A stretch of 64,000 bases of DNA from Liolophura sinensis (lineage: Eukaryota > Mollusca > Polyplacophora > Chitonida > Chitonidae), in assembly GCF_032854445.1 (NCBI RefSeq), contig NC_088304.1:18947850-19011849 (forward strand), in the 5' to 3' direction. This document shows positions 25,501-35,671 of this stretch, piece by piece (within the stretch, counting starts at the first letter, position 1; every line of letters begins with the position of its first letter). The notes beneath the pieces are model-generated. The model was not told the origin of the DNA, did not search any database, and saw only the letters and a list, made by a program, of their open reading frames with translations. A program made the position numbers and the translations under genes.

Positions 25501-28500
25501 AAGCGCTTTGTCTTGGAATACAGACCTGCGAGGGACAGAAAACAAAAGTTTTGCAGCTTAGTAAACAGCTGAGAGTCAGCCCTCTCAGATCATCCTAACC
25601 TGATACAGAGGAGCCGAAATACAAGTACTCTATATGTCAACAGCCAGTCATTCCTAGTTTGTATTCCCTGTCAAGGCGACCGACGTGACATTGTTCACTC
25701 TTGCCTTCTTTACACAATTTTGTCGTCATATGACTGAAAAATTATTAAGTATGTTAAACCCCAAGCACTCACTCACTCTTTACACAATTCACCTGCGTTT
25801 ATGAAGGCTTTTGTCCTAGCATCCAATATAATGTTAAAAATCAAATCATACATGGATTTTTGATTTGATTGGTGTTATACGCCGTACCCAAAAATATTTC
25901 ACTTATACAACGGCGGCCAGCATTATGGTGGGTGGAAACCGGGTACAACCCAGGGGAAACCCACGACCATCTGCAGGTTGCTGGCAGACCTTCCCACCTA
26001 TGGGCATACATGGAAGATTTAGCCCTATTTTTACATGCCATCATATTGAAGACTTAAGGTACATACCTGGCTCTATGCAGAACTGTCCTCATCAGCTCAA
26101 ACTTCTCTGGATCTTTACTATAGTCATGAACATCTGTACCTCCCAGAATCACAGCATAAGGGACGGGGCAGCCTGAAGGGGAGACGCAGGCACAAGGGAG
26201 ATAAATGTATACACGATCATGACAATCATTCAACTGGTTAGCAGCTGTTCTTTATTTAGGGAATTAACGTGATGCATTTAACATGATTTCAGTCATATCA
26301 CGAGGATGTTTTCTTGTATCAAATCACCGCAACATGGACAATTGTGCTGCTGCCTCACTGTAAAACAATATTCAAGAATTTTTCTTTAATACAAAACTGT
26401 GAGTTTAATGTTTTAAAGGATATATGAAGCAGTTTATTTTATCCCTTAATTAGTGAGTGAGTGTGTGCTTTGGGTTTAACATCGTACTTAACAATTTTTC
26501 AGTCATATGCTGACAAAACAATACTTACAATGCATGCAATGTACCTCCTTGTTGCAGGACGGATTTTCACCGCTCTTTTATCTAGTGCTGCTTCACGGAG
26601 ATGACTATACCTAAGGCAAATGAGCTGCTTCACCCGAGCCACTATACTGATACGGGTCAACCAGCAGCTGTACTATCTTCTTCCTGCTGAAGCTGCAACT
26701 GCCTCTTTTAAAGTCTATGGTGTGACTCGACCCAGGATTTACCCTGGATCTACCGCTCCCAAACCAGATGCTCTACCAACTGTGCTAGCAAGGCTGGTAT
26801 ATCCCTTAATTAATATGCAGTTTGGAATGTATTCTTACTTAAAGAAGCACAAAAAAGGTTTTCAACTTTCTTCTTGGGACATAAAAATGGCTTTAAACCA
26901 CATACAGTTTTTTGTAAGGCCCCTGCAGTCAGTCCAGTAGCATGTCACCCCCATCCATCCCACTATTACTTCCATGTGATAACTTACCTGTGAGTATGAT
27001 ACCTGAGTGGTAGGCATGCAGACTAAGAACAAACTTCACATGTCTGGTTGATATGTACTCCTGGAAAGACTGATTGTTCAAAAATGTCTTAGTCTCTTCC
27101 ATAAGGCACTGGTAACCAGCATTCTCAAAGTGATATCTGTCCAAAGATCAAAAGATTCTTTAAGTTAGTGAATTTAAGAAATAGTGGTATGTTATAAATG
27201 TTGTTAGCTTGGTTAGCATAGTTTCTGAAATAAATATAAATAAACGCAAGAAATAAATATAAGACGTCATGTGAGAGAAAACTTTCACCCAGGATTCCAC
27301 TGAACTCACAACAAATTTAACCACACAGCATAAAAATAATACTTACATGCATAAAACAGAACAAGTTAGATACAAATTTCTCCTTCATTACTTTGGACAC
27401 CTATCACATGTATGAAATGCATTTGTTTGAAATGTATAAAGGAATACCAGCAGCAATGTGGTGAGTACAGCCCCTGAGGGGAATCTTCATGGATGTTGCT
27501 GATGGATATGTTGTTACCATGACAACCACATAAGTGGACAAATGTGTCCACCAAAAATGAAAACTTTATATGGAAAACAGTTGGAGTTGCAGCCGGGACA
27601 CAAAATCATTTCTATATATATATATATACATATACATGTAAAAGGAAAATGGTTATCTGGTTACCATGACAACTGCAGAAATGGACAAATGTGAGTTGTG
27701 ACACATCTGTGTATCTATGTATCCACCAAAAAGTAAAACTCTGCATGGAAAATAGTTGGAGTTGTAGCCCAGACACAAAATCATATCTATTTATATAGCA
27801 TACAAGGAAAATGGCTATCTGGTTACCAGGACAACCGTGAAAATGGACAAATGTAAGTTGCAACACATAGTCATCTGTGTATATATGTATCCACCAAAAA
27901 TTAAAACCCTATGTAGAAAACTGTTGGAGTTATAGCCTGGATACAAAATCATATCTATTTATATAGTATCATTGCTACAGGTAAGAGGCGTCCAGGCGTT
28001 AATACCCTTAAAAAATCTGATGAAATGCTTCTAAAATTAAAACAGAGCGTATTGTATAGGCCTGAAGATTTGTGTGTATACGCCTAAGTTTCCGAAAGCT
28101 TGTGTAAGTGCAAGATTTAAAGTAGATAGCCCTGCCAAAATCAAAAGTAACTCTTCGCAGCGAACCATGTGCTCGACGTTTTGACGAAGTGTTTTCAGAC
28201 ACTCTAGGCTATAGCAAAAGCTCCTGTGCCACCACCCACAGCAGTGGAGATTGCCTATATGATATTTGTCTTTGTGACATTATCAAGTGCTTACCATGAA
28301 GAAGATGTAGCAATGGGTTAAAAATGGTCTTTTTGGTTACTATACTGCAAGTTCTGCTTCAAAGCTGCACAAAATCATCCTAATATTGCTCCCAAATGTC
28401 CGATTTCAATTCACCAAGAATCGTCAGTCAATCGGGAAAACGTTGGCCCTTACATTTGGATTTAGCCCATATCAACAATTGCTTTATCATATTTTGACCC

Positions 28501-30542
28501 AAAGACGATAAGTTTGTGCGGGCCAAGAAATTTTTAGACGGGTAAAAGAAAATTTACCTGTCTAATAAACCCCACACAGGTTGATGCGAAATAAATGTAT
28601 TAATTTCATTCCTCCTGCAGAAGAGCAGAAAAAATTACAGTATTATAGAATGTTTTTGAGTAACCGACACATCTACTGGTGTACTGGGTAGTCCTGTCTA
28701 CAAAGGAAAGAATCTCTGTACATGTCGGCCTATCTATACATGCATGCACATGTAGGTCTATATCTTTTCTTCATCACCTTTCACTCGATCAACTTCACAT
28801 TTTCAACGTGTATTACTGGTGGACAAAATATTGAAGTGTTGAGTATTTTGCATCCCTTTGGTTCAATGTTGGGAGTACCGTACTCCCTCTGCCAAAAAAT
28901 TATTTGTGGAACTGTAGTATACATATGGAAATAGCAATCTGGTAACCATGACAACCTCCAAAATGGACAAATGTGAATCGCGTAGCGTTGTCATCAAAAA
29001 ATTATTTGTGGAACTGTAGTTTACATACGGAAACAGCAATCTGGTAACCATGACAACCTCCAAAATGGACAAATATGAATCGCGTAGCGTTGTCATCAAA
29101 AAATTATTTGTGGAACTGTAGTATACATATGGAAATAGCAATCTGGTAACCATGACAACCGCCAAAATGGACAAATGTGAATCGCGTAGGGTTGTCATCA
29201 AAAAATTATTTGTGGAACTGTAGTATACATACGGAAATAGCAATCTAGTAACCATGACAACCGCCAAAATGGACAAATGTGAATCGCATAGCGTTGTCAT
29301 CTGTGTATGTATCCGCAAAAAATGAAAACTAGCCCAGGGCCCAGTTACACAAAGAGGTCATACATGAACGTTAATCACGCATATAGAACAACGGTACAGA
29401 AATAGTGGTGTGCAAACTATGGTACCACTTATGTACCATAAAAAATGTTGTACATCGCTGTGTGAAACTGGGCCCTGATTTATAGCCTGGACACCAATTC
29501 ATATCTATTTACATGTATATAGTGTATAAAAAAATGGCAATCAGGTAACCATGACAACCGCTCAAATAGGCAAATTATGGGAGTATCTATGTATCAATGA
29601 ATCCACCAAAAGCTAAAATTTTATGCAAATAACAGTTGGAGTTGTAGCCCGGGCATGAAACCGTATCTAATTATACATTTATAAAATAAGGAAAATGGCT
29701 ATGTGGTCACCATAACAACCACAGAAATGAACAAAGGTGAGTCGCCACACATTGTCATTTGTGTACCTATGTATCCACCAAACTTCAAAAACTCTGTGGG
29801 AAACAACTGGAGATAGCCCGGACACAAATGTGGACAGACAAAATTGCTATAAACTACGCTATGCCTAATGGCAAAGGTGCATAACTAGATAAACAAAACC
29901 AAAAATTAACAGAACCATATCTACCTGAGCCTAACTGAACCACACCTCCCATAGGCTAACAGAACCACACTTCCCAAAGCCTAATAGAGCAACACCTCCC
30001 ATAGGCAAAAGAGAGCCACACTTCCCAAAGCCTAACAGACTCACACCCTCCATAGGCCAAAGAGAGTCACACTTTCCAAAGCCTAACAGGGTCACACCCC
30101 CCATAGGCCAAAGAGAGCCAAACCTCCCAAAGCCGAACATAGCTACATGTACATCTCCCAAAGCCTAACAGAACCACACCTCCCAAAGCCTAACAGAACC
30201 ACATCTCCCAAAGCCGAACAGAACCACACCTCCCAAAGCCTAACAGAGCCACATCTCCCAAAGCCGAACAGAACCACACCTCCCATAGGCCAAAGAGAGC
30301 CACACCTCCCAAAGCCTAACAGAGCCACATCTCCCAAAGCCTAACAGAACCACACCTCCCAAAGCCTAACAGAGCCACATCTCCCAAAGTCTAACAGAAC
30401 CACACTTCCCAAAGCCTAATAGAGCCACACCTCCTAAAGCCTAACACAACCACACTTACCTGAGCCTCACAGCTGTGGAGTAATTCCCACTCATCTTCTT
30501 GAGGGGAGCCAGCAACAGAATGGTAGTGCGTCTGGGTGTCAT
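13374..30542 (-). CDS. GLT1D1: glycosyltransferase 1 domain-containing protein 1 (GLT1D1-like), 11 coding exons, 368 aa
   Basis: A predicted GT-B fold glycosyltransferase of the GT4-like group; donor and acceptor are unknown. Exons on the minus strand are 30542-30460, 27136-26988, 26172-26067, 24321-24271, 23273-23234, 22692-22482, 19094-19042, 17615-17572, 15257-15137, 13958-13860 and 13523-13374. All introns are GT-AG and every junction keeps phase, giving 1107 nt. Family landmarks appear in order: a GNYSTAVRLR start like the human HTGNAVTA segment, LHAYHSG and ILGGTDVHD (N-terminal lobe), IRAVKDPLFLIQAFSDW, LVFLGP, and the C-terminal donor-binding block NSSRSEGMASAILEAMD. That block holds the E-x7-E pair (E278, E286). 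The human protein is about 346 aa; part of the extra length is a coding repeat in exon 6. The start is the first ATG of the family-like frame, with G at -3. Exon 5 is the weakest part. Confidence 0.9.
13860..13958 (-). CDS. GLT1D1: GLT1D1 exon 10
   Basis: Exactly 33 codons, phase 0 at both ends, between TTGTTGCAG and GTAACA. It encodes AMDVGTVVIARDIPANCD and ends with NGLLFHSPQ, the most conserved part of the family. Confidence 0.93.
14095..14172 (+). repeat. tRNA-like SINE head
   Basis: TAGCCTAGTGGTAGAAG and GGTTCAAATCC resemble A and B boxes. The T loop is too long and there is no acceptor-stem pairing, so this is a relic and not a tRNA gene. Related heads lie at about 38630-38700 and 43765-43830. 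Confidence 0.55.
14713..14850 (-). mobile_element. SINE family A, old truncated copy
   Basis: Diverged reverse-oriented 3' half (ATTTGATTGGCATTTTACAC...), in GLT1D1 intron 9. Confidence 0.75.
15137..15257 (-). CDS. GLT1D1: GLT1D1 exon 9
   Basis: Enters in phase 2 and leaves in phase 0. It encodes SPGVAYIDGVQLEDTHAAIR and then SVALVNSSRSEGMASAILE. It carries the E-x7-E donor-binding pair. Confidence 0.93.
15574..15886. repeat. 21-bp minisatellite, about 15 copies
   Basis: Unit AGTGCCATGTCTCCCACAAT plus G, in GLT1D1 intron 8. Since 21 is a multiple of three and the unit lacks stops in several frames, three long spurious frames overlap here on both strands. Confidence 0.95.
16281..16676. repeat. 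44-bp minisatellite, 9 copies
   Basis: The unit runs from GCTCCAGTTGCCCATAATCA to ACTACATGTAT. Later copies share the variants TTCCCC and GAGACAC, so the array grew by local copying. Confidence 0.93.
17572..17615 (-). CDS. GLT1D1: GLT1D1 exon 8
   Basis: A 44-nt exon encoding IEEDYCQKFIQEVD, phase 0 in and 2 out, between CCAAGCAG and GTGAGT. Confidence 0.85.
18078..18187. repeat. 12-bp minisatellite (GCATGTATGTGT)n
   Basis: About nine copies with G/A variants, in GLT1D1 intron 7. It produces HTYMHTYM-type false frames. Confidence 0.93.
18547..18890 (+). repeat. dispersed repeat family B, full length
   Basis: Starts GTGAGTGAGTTAGTGCTTGA, includes CAGTCATATGACGATGAAGG and ends near GGATCTACCGCTCCCGAAGT. 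It matches 26453-26800 along its whole length. Confidence 0.75.
19042..19094 (-). CDS. GLT1D1: GLT1D1 exon 7
   Basis: A 53-nt exon, phase 1 in and 0 out. It encodes (D)WHVNNEQSAYLVFLGPK, matching the AWHQEEP...LVIVGP segment of the vertebrate protein. Confidence 0.9.
19187..19316. repeat. foldback (MITE-like) element
   Basis: The left arm GTTTCTCAAAGGGGTTGTAA pairs with the reverse complement of the right arm, GTTTCTCAGAGCGGTCGTAA. Only a short non-coding centre remains. It lies in GLT1D1 intron 6, just before the 46-bp satellite. Confidence 0.75.
19424..21950. repeat. 46-bp satellite, about 54 copies
   Basis: The unit runs GAAGCAGAAAACTGCTGATG ... CCTTTACCAGTCTCA. Each unit contains AGCAG-AAAA-CTGCT, a 5-bp stem with a 4-base loop. 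Shared variants (GATGAG/GGTGAG, CAGAAG/CTGAAG/CATAAG, AATGAA/AATGCA) occur in blocks, which suggests higher-order copying. It fills most of GLT1D1 intron 6. Confidence 0.97.
22482..22692 (-). CDS. GLT1D1: GLT1D1 exon 6, with in-frame coding repeat
   Basis: A 211-nt exon from TTCCCTGCAG to GTAAGG, residues about 144-213. The second half, EVSIFLVVGGIRAVKDPLFL, is clearly family sequence. The first half holds three 27-bp units coding for QTDVVTSG(G/T) at about 157-182, absent from the vertebrate protein. The repeat keeps the frame and lies in the loop before the C-terminal lobe. Confidence 0.85.
23234..23273 (-). CDS. GLT1D1: GLT1D1 exon 5 (frame uncertain)
   Basis: A 40-nt block between TTTGCCAG and GTAAAG. 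Joined by phase it reads GQKFLVQILPLFHK. A shifted frame reads PEISCSDIAIIPQ, which looks more like the family's KVYVQSQG segment but does not fit the phases of exons 4 and 6. Confidence 0.5.
23967..24195 (-). mobile_element. SINE family A, nearly full length, diverged
   Basis: Reverse-oriented body from TTTTTTACGCCATACTCAAG through the tRNA-like head (GAACTCACAGCGACTGCATT). It lies in GLT1D1 intron 4. Confidence 0.8.
24271..24321 (-). CDS. GLT1D1: GLT1D1 exon 4
   Basis: A 51-nt exon with a strong pyrimidine tract before the acceptor. It encodes (R)KIVAFGRSLVTEVLKN, aligning to RFAVAFTESMKEMAQ of the vertebrate protein. Confidence 0.8.
25857..26004 (-). mobile_element. SINE family A, 5'-truncated, with 10-bp target-site duplication
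   Basis: CATACATGGA occurs at 25847-25856 and 26005-26014. It inserted only about 60 bp from GLT1D1 exon 3. Confidence 0.85.
26067..26172 (-). CDS. GLT1D1: GLT1D1 exon 3
   Basis: A 106-nt exon, phase 1 in and 2 out. It encodes CPVPYAVILGGTDVHDYSKD and then PEKFELMRTVLHRA, matching the GGTDxNED block of the family. Confidence 0.92.
26453..26800 (+). repeat. dispersed repeat family B, full length
   Basis: Same block order as 18547-18890, including ACTATACTGATACGGGTCAA and a final GGATCTACCGCTCCCAAACC. It lies in GLT1D1 intron 2. Confidence 0.75.
26988..27136 (-). CDS. GLT1D1: GLT1D1 exon 2
   Basis: A 149-nt exon, phase 2 in and 1 out. It encodes YHFENAGYQCLMEETKTFL and, at the end, FVLSLHAYHSGIILTG, which aligns to the family's ALALHLYRGGRLLQG. 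Confidence 0.92.
28901..29308. repeat. 102-bp tandem repeat, 4 copies
   Basis: The word TATTTGTGG recurs at 28901, 29003, 29105 and 29207. As 102 is 34 codons, the minus strand stays open for 151 codons without being a gene. Confidence 0.95.
29335..29477. repeat. foldback (MITE-like) element
   Basis: The left end GGGCCCAGTTACACAAAG is mirrored by the reverse complement of the right end, GGGCCCAGTTTCACACAG. Pairing continues inward as GTCATAC against TGTACAAC. There is no coding content. Confidence 0.75.
29920..30450. repeat. 25-bp minisatellite abutting GLT1D1 exon 1
   Basis: The unit CCTCCCAAAGCCTAACAGAA plus CCACA repeats about 20 times. The right edge merges into the exon 1 splice donor, and the left edge contains TACCTGAGCCT, identical to 11 bases across that donor. 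Confidence 0.93.
30460..30542 (-). CDS. GLT1D1: GLT1D1 exon 1 (start)
   Basis: ATG at 30542-30540 with G at -3; encodes MTPRRTTILLLAPLKKMSGN and then YSTAVRL, with donor GTAAGTG. An acceptor-like ATCACCCCCACAG ends six bases upstream of the ATG, so a noncoding exon may precede it. A possible one on the minus strand ends at a GTAAGT near 32027. Confidence 0.88.
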
Positions 30543-30548
30543 GGCTGA

Positions 30549-32357
30549 CTGTGGGGGTGATAGGGGGCCCCTGATGGAGGCTGGACTCACCCCTCCCTCC
30601 CTCTGCATCACCACAGCCCACTAAGACCAACGCATCCTGAATTCACAGTCACAGGTCTTTCCACAGTCAACTTCACCTGGATAGTACAGGACCTTCGATA
30701 AGTTAAAACACAAACAGGTGTAAAAAAATTTTTTACGACGAGATACCATGACGAGATGTTACTTTCTATGCATATCATTTATTTTTTCCTGCATTTGACT
30801 GTTGTTTCAATCATACAAAAACTGTAACTGAGTTACAAATGTCAGGAACCCAGAGTGAGTGGCTTAAGCCATCAACTTTTGGCTTTTCCAGTGTTACTTA
30901 CCAACTACCCCATGTGTACCACATTGGTGAAACTCACACCACCAAATGTAAAGAATTCGCATCTGAAAGAGCTGTCACCTGTTGTAAGGCGTAGGCAGAT
31001 ATTTCTACTCATCTCTTCATACTGCGCTGGCAGAGCATCACAGACTCAGTGACAACCTCTGACGTACAGTAAACCATACGTTATTTCACACCTAGCTACA
31101 AAACTTCTTTCTAAACATTGTCTCCAGCCCAAAACAAGTGCCACTTTGGCTCTTTATAGAGTCTTGTACCCTTCAACATGAATGCATATGGCCAACCAGA
31201 CCCAAATTCATGACAAGGTAAACTATTTGAAAAAAAAAAAAATGCCATTAGACGTATCAGGTTTAAAGCGCGCATGCTGTCAAGGAACTGTCATGACTGT
31301 GATGAAGGAAAAATGGCTGCTGCTTTTGTGAGGGCCATGTCATGCCATTTACACTTAGTGAAATATATGTGGGTAGGGTGTATATATGTGCAGGCTGAAC
31401 GTATGACCTACAGTTGACACCTTTTGTGGACTGCAGCCATCGTTTACAAATGACTTATCAGGCTTGTGAAACGGTGTAGGACTTAACATAGTTTGCTGCT
31501 GTGGCCAAGTACAAGAAGACACAGCTTTAAAGTACAGCTTTAAACCTGCTGTGGCCAAGTACAAGAAGAAGAGTTATAACAGCCACAAGTCTGCTGACCG
31601 TTTCGTTCACCGTTTAGATAATCTTACCCTAACGGTAACAAATATAAACCATTAATCCTATTATAATCAATGTACCGGGTAGGCCTACATGTAATAGATA
31701 GTTTTTTTTATTAATTTCGAATATCTGTATTAATCGGTGTATTACATTCGACTGATGAGGATAGCAAAGGAGGTTTCAAACGACGCAGGCAAGTCAAAAT
31801 GATTATTCCCCCACGACAGTCTAAATGTACAACTGTCAGCGATTTCTCACATAATCATGTACCTTCCTACAACAACAACAACAGCATCGCGAACTTAACA
31901 AATGCAAAGGCCGACAAACTACAAATAATGAATAGTTAAGTTAACATAAGTCACCTCAGATCCTTGAAAATGACCTAAACAAACGGGTAGAAATGTTGAA
32001 AGGACAGTTTTCCCCTACTTACGAACGTGTCATGTCAACCGATCGTTTCAATCCATCTACAAAACGTGCTCGTTATGTTTCGTCGGAGTCGCAACGTGCA
32101 AGAATTAACTCCCTTGACCTATCTATCTGTGTATTGTGATGATACCATGAAGGCATGAGGCATCCTGTGTGTTACCTTCTCCACAGTTTTCCAATAAGGC
32201 AGCACTGTTTTCAGTGGCCACATAACAACCCTGCAGGCAGAAAGCATTAATCAGACCGCTCAGCCAGAAAATCCTCATATCTTCCAAACAAACGCAGGTG
32301 TAAAATACACGCATGTACACCTCCTAAATGACTACACTTATTTGACAGTATATATTT
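30549..32357. other. 5' region of GLT1D1, no coding exon recognised
   Basis: Contains a short duplication of CTGCTGTGGCCAAGTACAAG (31496 and 31547). A minus-strand donor-like ACGTTC|GTAAGT lies near 32027, within more GC-rich sequence (32030-32100) that could hold the GLT1D1 promoter and a 5' noncoding exon. That assignment is inference. Confidence 0.35.
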
Positions 32358-32367
32358 ACTGTGCACA

Positions 32368-32656
32368 AGGGGGCCTCCGTGGCTCAGTTCGTTAGCGCGC
32401 TAGCGCAGCGTAATGACCCAGGAGCCTCTCACCAGTGAGGTCGCTGTGAGGTCGTCCAGCTCATGCTGGCTTCCTCTACGGTCGTACGTGGAAAGGTCAG
32501 GCATCAGCCTGCGGATGGTTGTGGGTTTCCCCCAGGCTCTGCCCGGTTTCCACCCACCGTAATGCTGGCCGCCACCGTATAAGTAAAATATTCTTGAGTG
32601 CGGCGTAAAACACAAATCTAATAAATAAATAAATCAGTAAATAAAATAAATAAATC
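32368..32656 (+). mobile_element. SINE family A, full length with target-site duplication
   Basis: Intact tRNA-like head and (AAAT)n tail. ACTGTGCACA at 32358-32367 and ACTGTACACA at 32657-32666 are a 10-bp duplication with one later change. Confidence 0.88.
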
Positions 32657-32904
32657 ACTGTACACACAGTTATCATTGCAATGAATGAAATGATAATGCA
32701 ATGAAAGTCTGATTTACATAAGCCAGTGAAACAAAAACTATGTAATGATCCACTCAAAGAAAACCGGTTTTCAAATTGCTAGCTGACTATGACATCATTA
32801 TGCAACAAAGTCAAGAAATTAAGGTGGTCACACAATCCTGATGAGCAATACAATACACTGCTTTTCACAGAAATAAACACAAGTCTTGTAATGTAACACA
32901 ATTG

Positions 32905-33526
32905 TCAATCTTTATTCATTTTCAACAACTTTTCAATTTACAAATAACAATACAATATAAATATTTACAATAATTTACAGCTGTAAGATCACAGACACTA
33001 TGAGATCTTTTGAGCCCTGATATTTTTAATACATTCCAATACTTCATGTCCACATGAATATCATGAGCTTTACTGAATTATTCTTGAGTACAAATCTAAC
33101 ATAAAATGAAAAAGACAAACAGCAGGAATTCCTCCACCTGTTTCACACGATTTCCACAATAATATTACATGAAATTACATTAACAAAAAGTTTCCATGTA
33201 AATTCCAAAATGTCTGTAACAAGTTACATCATTTATCACCTTCCTCTACAGGAGAACTATCATGTTTAGAGCCATTGCTCCCCCCGGTTACCAGACTTTG
33301 ACTTCCCGTGTAACTTTGACATGTATCCTTGTTTGTATCCTAACTCCTCCTTTTCAGCCAAGGAATTACCATCCATCCACTTGAGAGGCTCATCACACGT
33401 GCTTATCACAGTGTTTTTGTCATTCTCAGAGGGCTTACTGCCATGCTCACCCACCACCTGTTTCACAATGAAGACATATCATTCCAGCTGATTCCTGGCA
33501 GACACACGTTCTCTGTGTTTTGCATC
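32905..33526 (-). pseudogene. HSP70 3' fragment, inverted and broken
   Basis: The minus strand from about 33526 to 33230 matches codons for roughly the last 100 residues of the HSP70 genes to the right. It includes VISTCDE and [15 protein letters not shown] block for about ten residues is lost and replaced, and the frame is lost in the Ser/Gly tail. The end reads EEGD in a shifted frame where the intact genes have EEVD. Sequence to about 33190 still matches the HSP70 3' UTR, and an AATAAA on the minus strand lies at 32916-32911. The left edge of duplicated segment A meets it at about 33530. No ATPase domain remains. Confidence 0.88.
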
Positions 33527-35371
33527 TAGCGTCATCGATTTTCCCTTCTCTGCCCGATTTCCTCCCACAGTAATGCTGGTCATTGCCGTGTCAATGAAAT
33601 ATTCTTGCATGCGGCATGAAATATCAATCAATAAAAGAAAGAAATAAACTCAACATTATTTAAAATAGTAATACAAAATACAAATAGTAAACAATCTTTC
33701 TTGGCAGAGCAGTTAGCTTGGTTAGTGTGCTGCTGTAGCACAATGATTCGGGAGTCCCTCACCACTGTGGTGGCTGTGACTTCAAGTCCAGGGCATGCTG
33801 GCTTCCTCTCCAGCTGTACATGGGAAGGTCTTCTAGCAACCCGCTGACGGCTCTGGCTAGTTTCCCTCCATTATAATGGCTGGCACAGTATCAGTGAAAT
33901 ACTTTTGAGTATAGTGTAAAGCTCCAATCTAATAAATAAATCAATTAAATTTAGTGCTGCCTCACTGGACAACCATGGAGAAGATGCCTGAAATGATGCT
34001 TCATTCTGTCACAGTCTCGTGACACTTGTGTGACCAATTACTGGTGTGTCACTTAATTATGCTAAGTGCAAAGCGACGATTGAAAGAATCAAAAAGGAGA
34101 AACAAAAATGGCTGACATATCCGTGATTGGATTAAGGATTGAACTCTGATCTCCTGCCAACACAGCAGACACTCTAGCCCCTCAGCCATCACAGTGCATC
34201 ATTTAGCATACATGCATAACATGAGTTGTATATGGCTGCAAGCGCAAAAGCAGTGTTTGGTCTAGCCTTGAAGTACATGGAAGTAGAGTAATGGAGTTTG
34301 TCCAGGTTTTAAGGCACTTTTCTCCATGCATAAAAGTGACAACCATCATACATTTAATCGTAAAACGTTTCTTCTTTACAGCATTAAAACGGTACACCAA
34401 TGAAATAAAGCAGACAACATATACCCAGCGGCTATGAATGTAACTAGAGTCCATTACTTATATTCCAAACCCAGTGGCTGTGGATATCAGCTTAAATTCA
34501 GTACATATATATATATACCCAACAGCTCTGAACATAACATGAAATTCAGTACATATATGCTCAGCAGTTGTGGTGGTTGTGAATTCTCCTTTAGTTCACA
34601 CGTTAGTCTACACTGTCATGTTAAAGCTATGCTCTTCTTCATTTAAATATATCCAAGTCAGTTTCATCAAATTTTGTATACAAGTGGTACATTAGGCCTA
34701 AAATGTTATATTATTATGTTATTATATAATTTGTAATTTGTGCTGTAATTTTAGCACGATTTTGGAGCCTTTCAGTGGCTTTGGATATAGCCCAGGTATT
34801 GTTAATAATATACCCTCCTTGATTGCAAACTAGTCTTTGCAACTTTGCCATCATTACCAGTAAGCAAAAAAAATCTGATACCATCATCATGTCAATGTAA
34901 TATATTTGTAAATCCATTATCTATCTACAGTCTAATAACTTCAGTACTTTATGAAGCTTACTGTTAAATTTTCACCATATCATTAGCGCACCACAGGTAA
35001 ACGTAGACGGAGATGCTCTATTCTCCACGTATTTATATTGCGCTATCAAAACATGCAAATGACACGTATGAAAATAAGACAGACAAAAATTGTGACTGAT
35101 CTGTTTTGGTAACAAATATAACTGAGCACTGGATGAGTTCTGACAGATAGTGAACATGAACACGCTGTGCATTGAGGTACCTTTTCCATGTACATGTTTA
35201 CTGCAAAAGCCTGTCTGAATATTTACACAAAACACGATATTCTTAATATTTTCCTAAGGAATAAAAACAACAGGTATCTGCATTTTTTTGATGAATAAAC
35301 GCGATGCCCTGAAGACCTTGTGTACGTATTTGAAAGCATTAAACGGTGCTCAAAAATAGCCACTCGTATTT

Positions 35372-35407
35372 TTCCGGAACATTCCACGGGTCCCGAAATC
35401 TCCCGAA
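35372..35407 (+). promoter_or_regulatory. heat-shock elements of HSP70 copy A
   Basis: A perfect three-unit element TTCCGGAACATTC lies at 35372-35384. A second, imperfect cluster GAAATCTCCCGAA follows at 35395-35407. They are about 130 bp upstream of the TATA box. Confidence 0.9.
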
Positions 35408-35489
35408 CGACGATTTGACCTCGTTTTCTACCACGTGATGTAAACAACTCTCCACAGCACCGTAGATCGGTCACGTTCGATGAAATCGA

Positions 35490-35515
35490 GAAATTTCTGC
35501 AGATGGGTATAAATA
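35490..35515 (+). promoter_or_regulatory. proximal heat-shock half-sites and TATA box, HSP70 copy A
   Basis: GAAATTTC at 35490-35497 is a perfect inverted pair of heat-shock units. TATAAATA at 35508-35515 is about 164 bp before the ATG, so the leader is roughly 130 nt and has no evident intron. Confidence 0.88.
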
Positions 35516-35671
35516 TGTCTCGCACCGCCAATGCCTGTCAGAATCAGAGAAGTTCAACGTTACACAAGCTCATAGCGAGAGATAAATCCACATTATTCGT
35601 AAACTTTATTCGCCTTTAACAGCGATAGTGCTAGAAAATTTGACTGTGTACAACAACAACGCGACAGAAAT

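Larger units (their letters stand above)
27480..29830. repeat. diverged long-unit repeat field in GLT1D1 intron 1
   Basis: At least six diverged blocks share GGTTACCATGACAACC, AATGGACAAATGTGAGT, TGTATCCACCAAAA and GTTGGAGTTGTAGCCCGGAC, spaced roughly 150-180 bp apart. The central part has been re-amplified as an exact 102-bp array. Confidence 0.75.

Noticed and set aside
28863-29318. 151-codon minus-strand frame with hydrophobic repeats
   Set aside because: Four exact 102-bp (34-codon) units in GLT1D1 intron 1; not a membrane protein gene.
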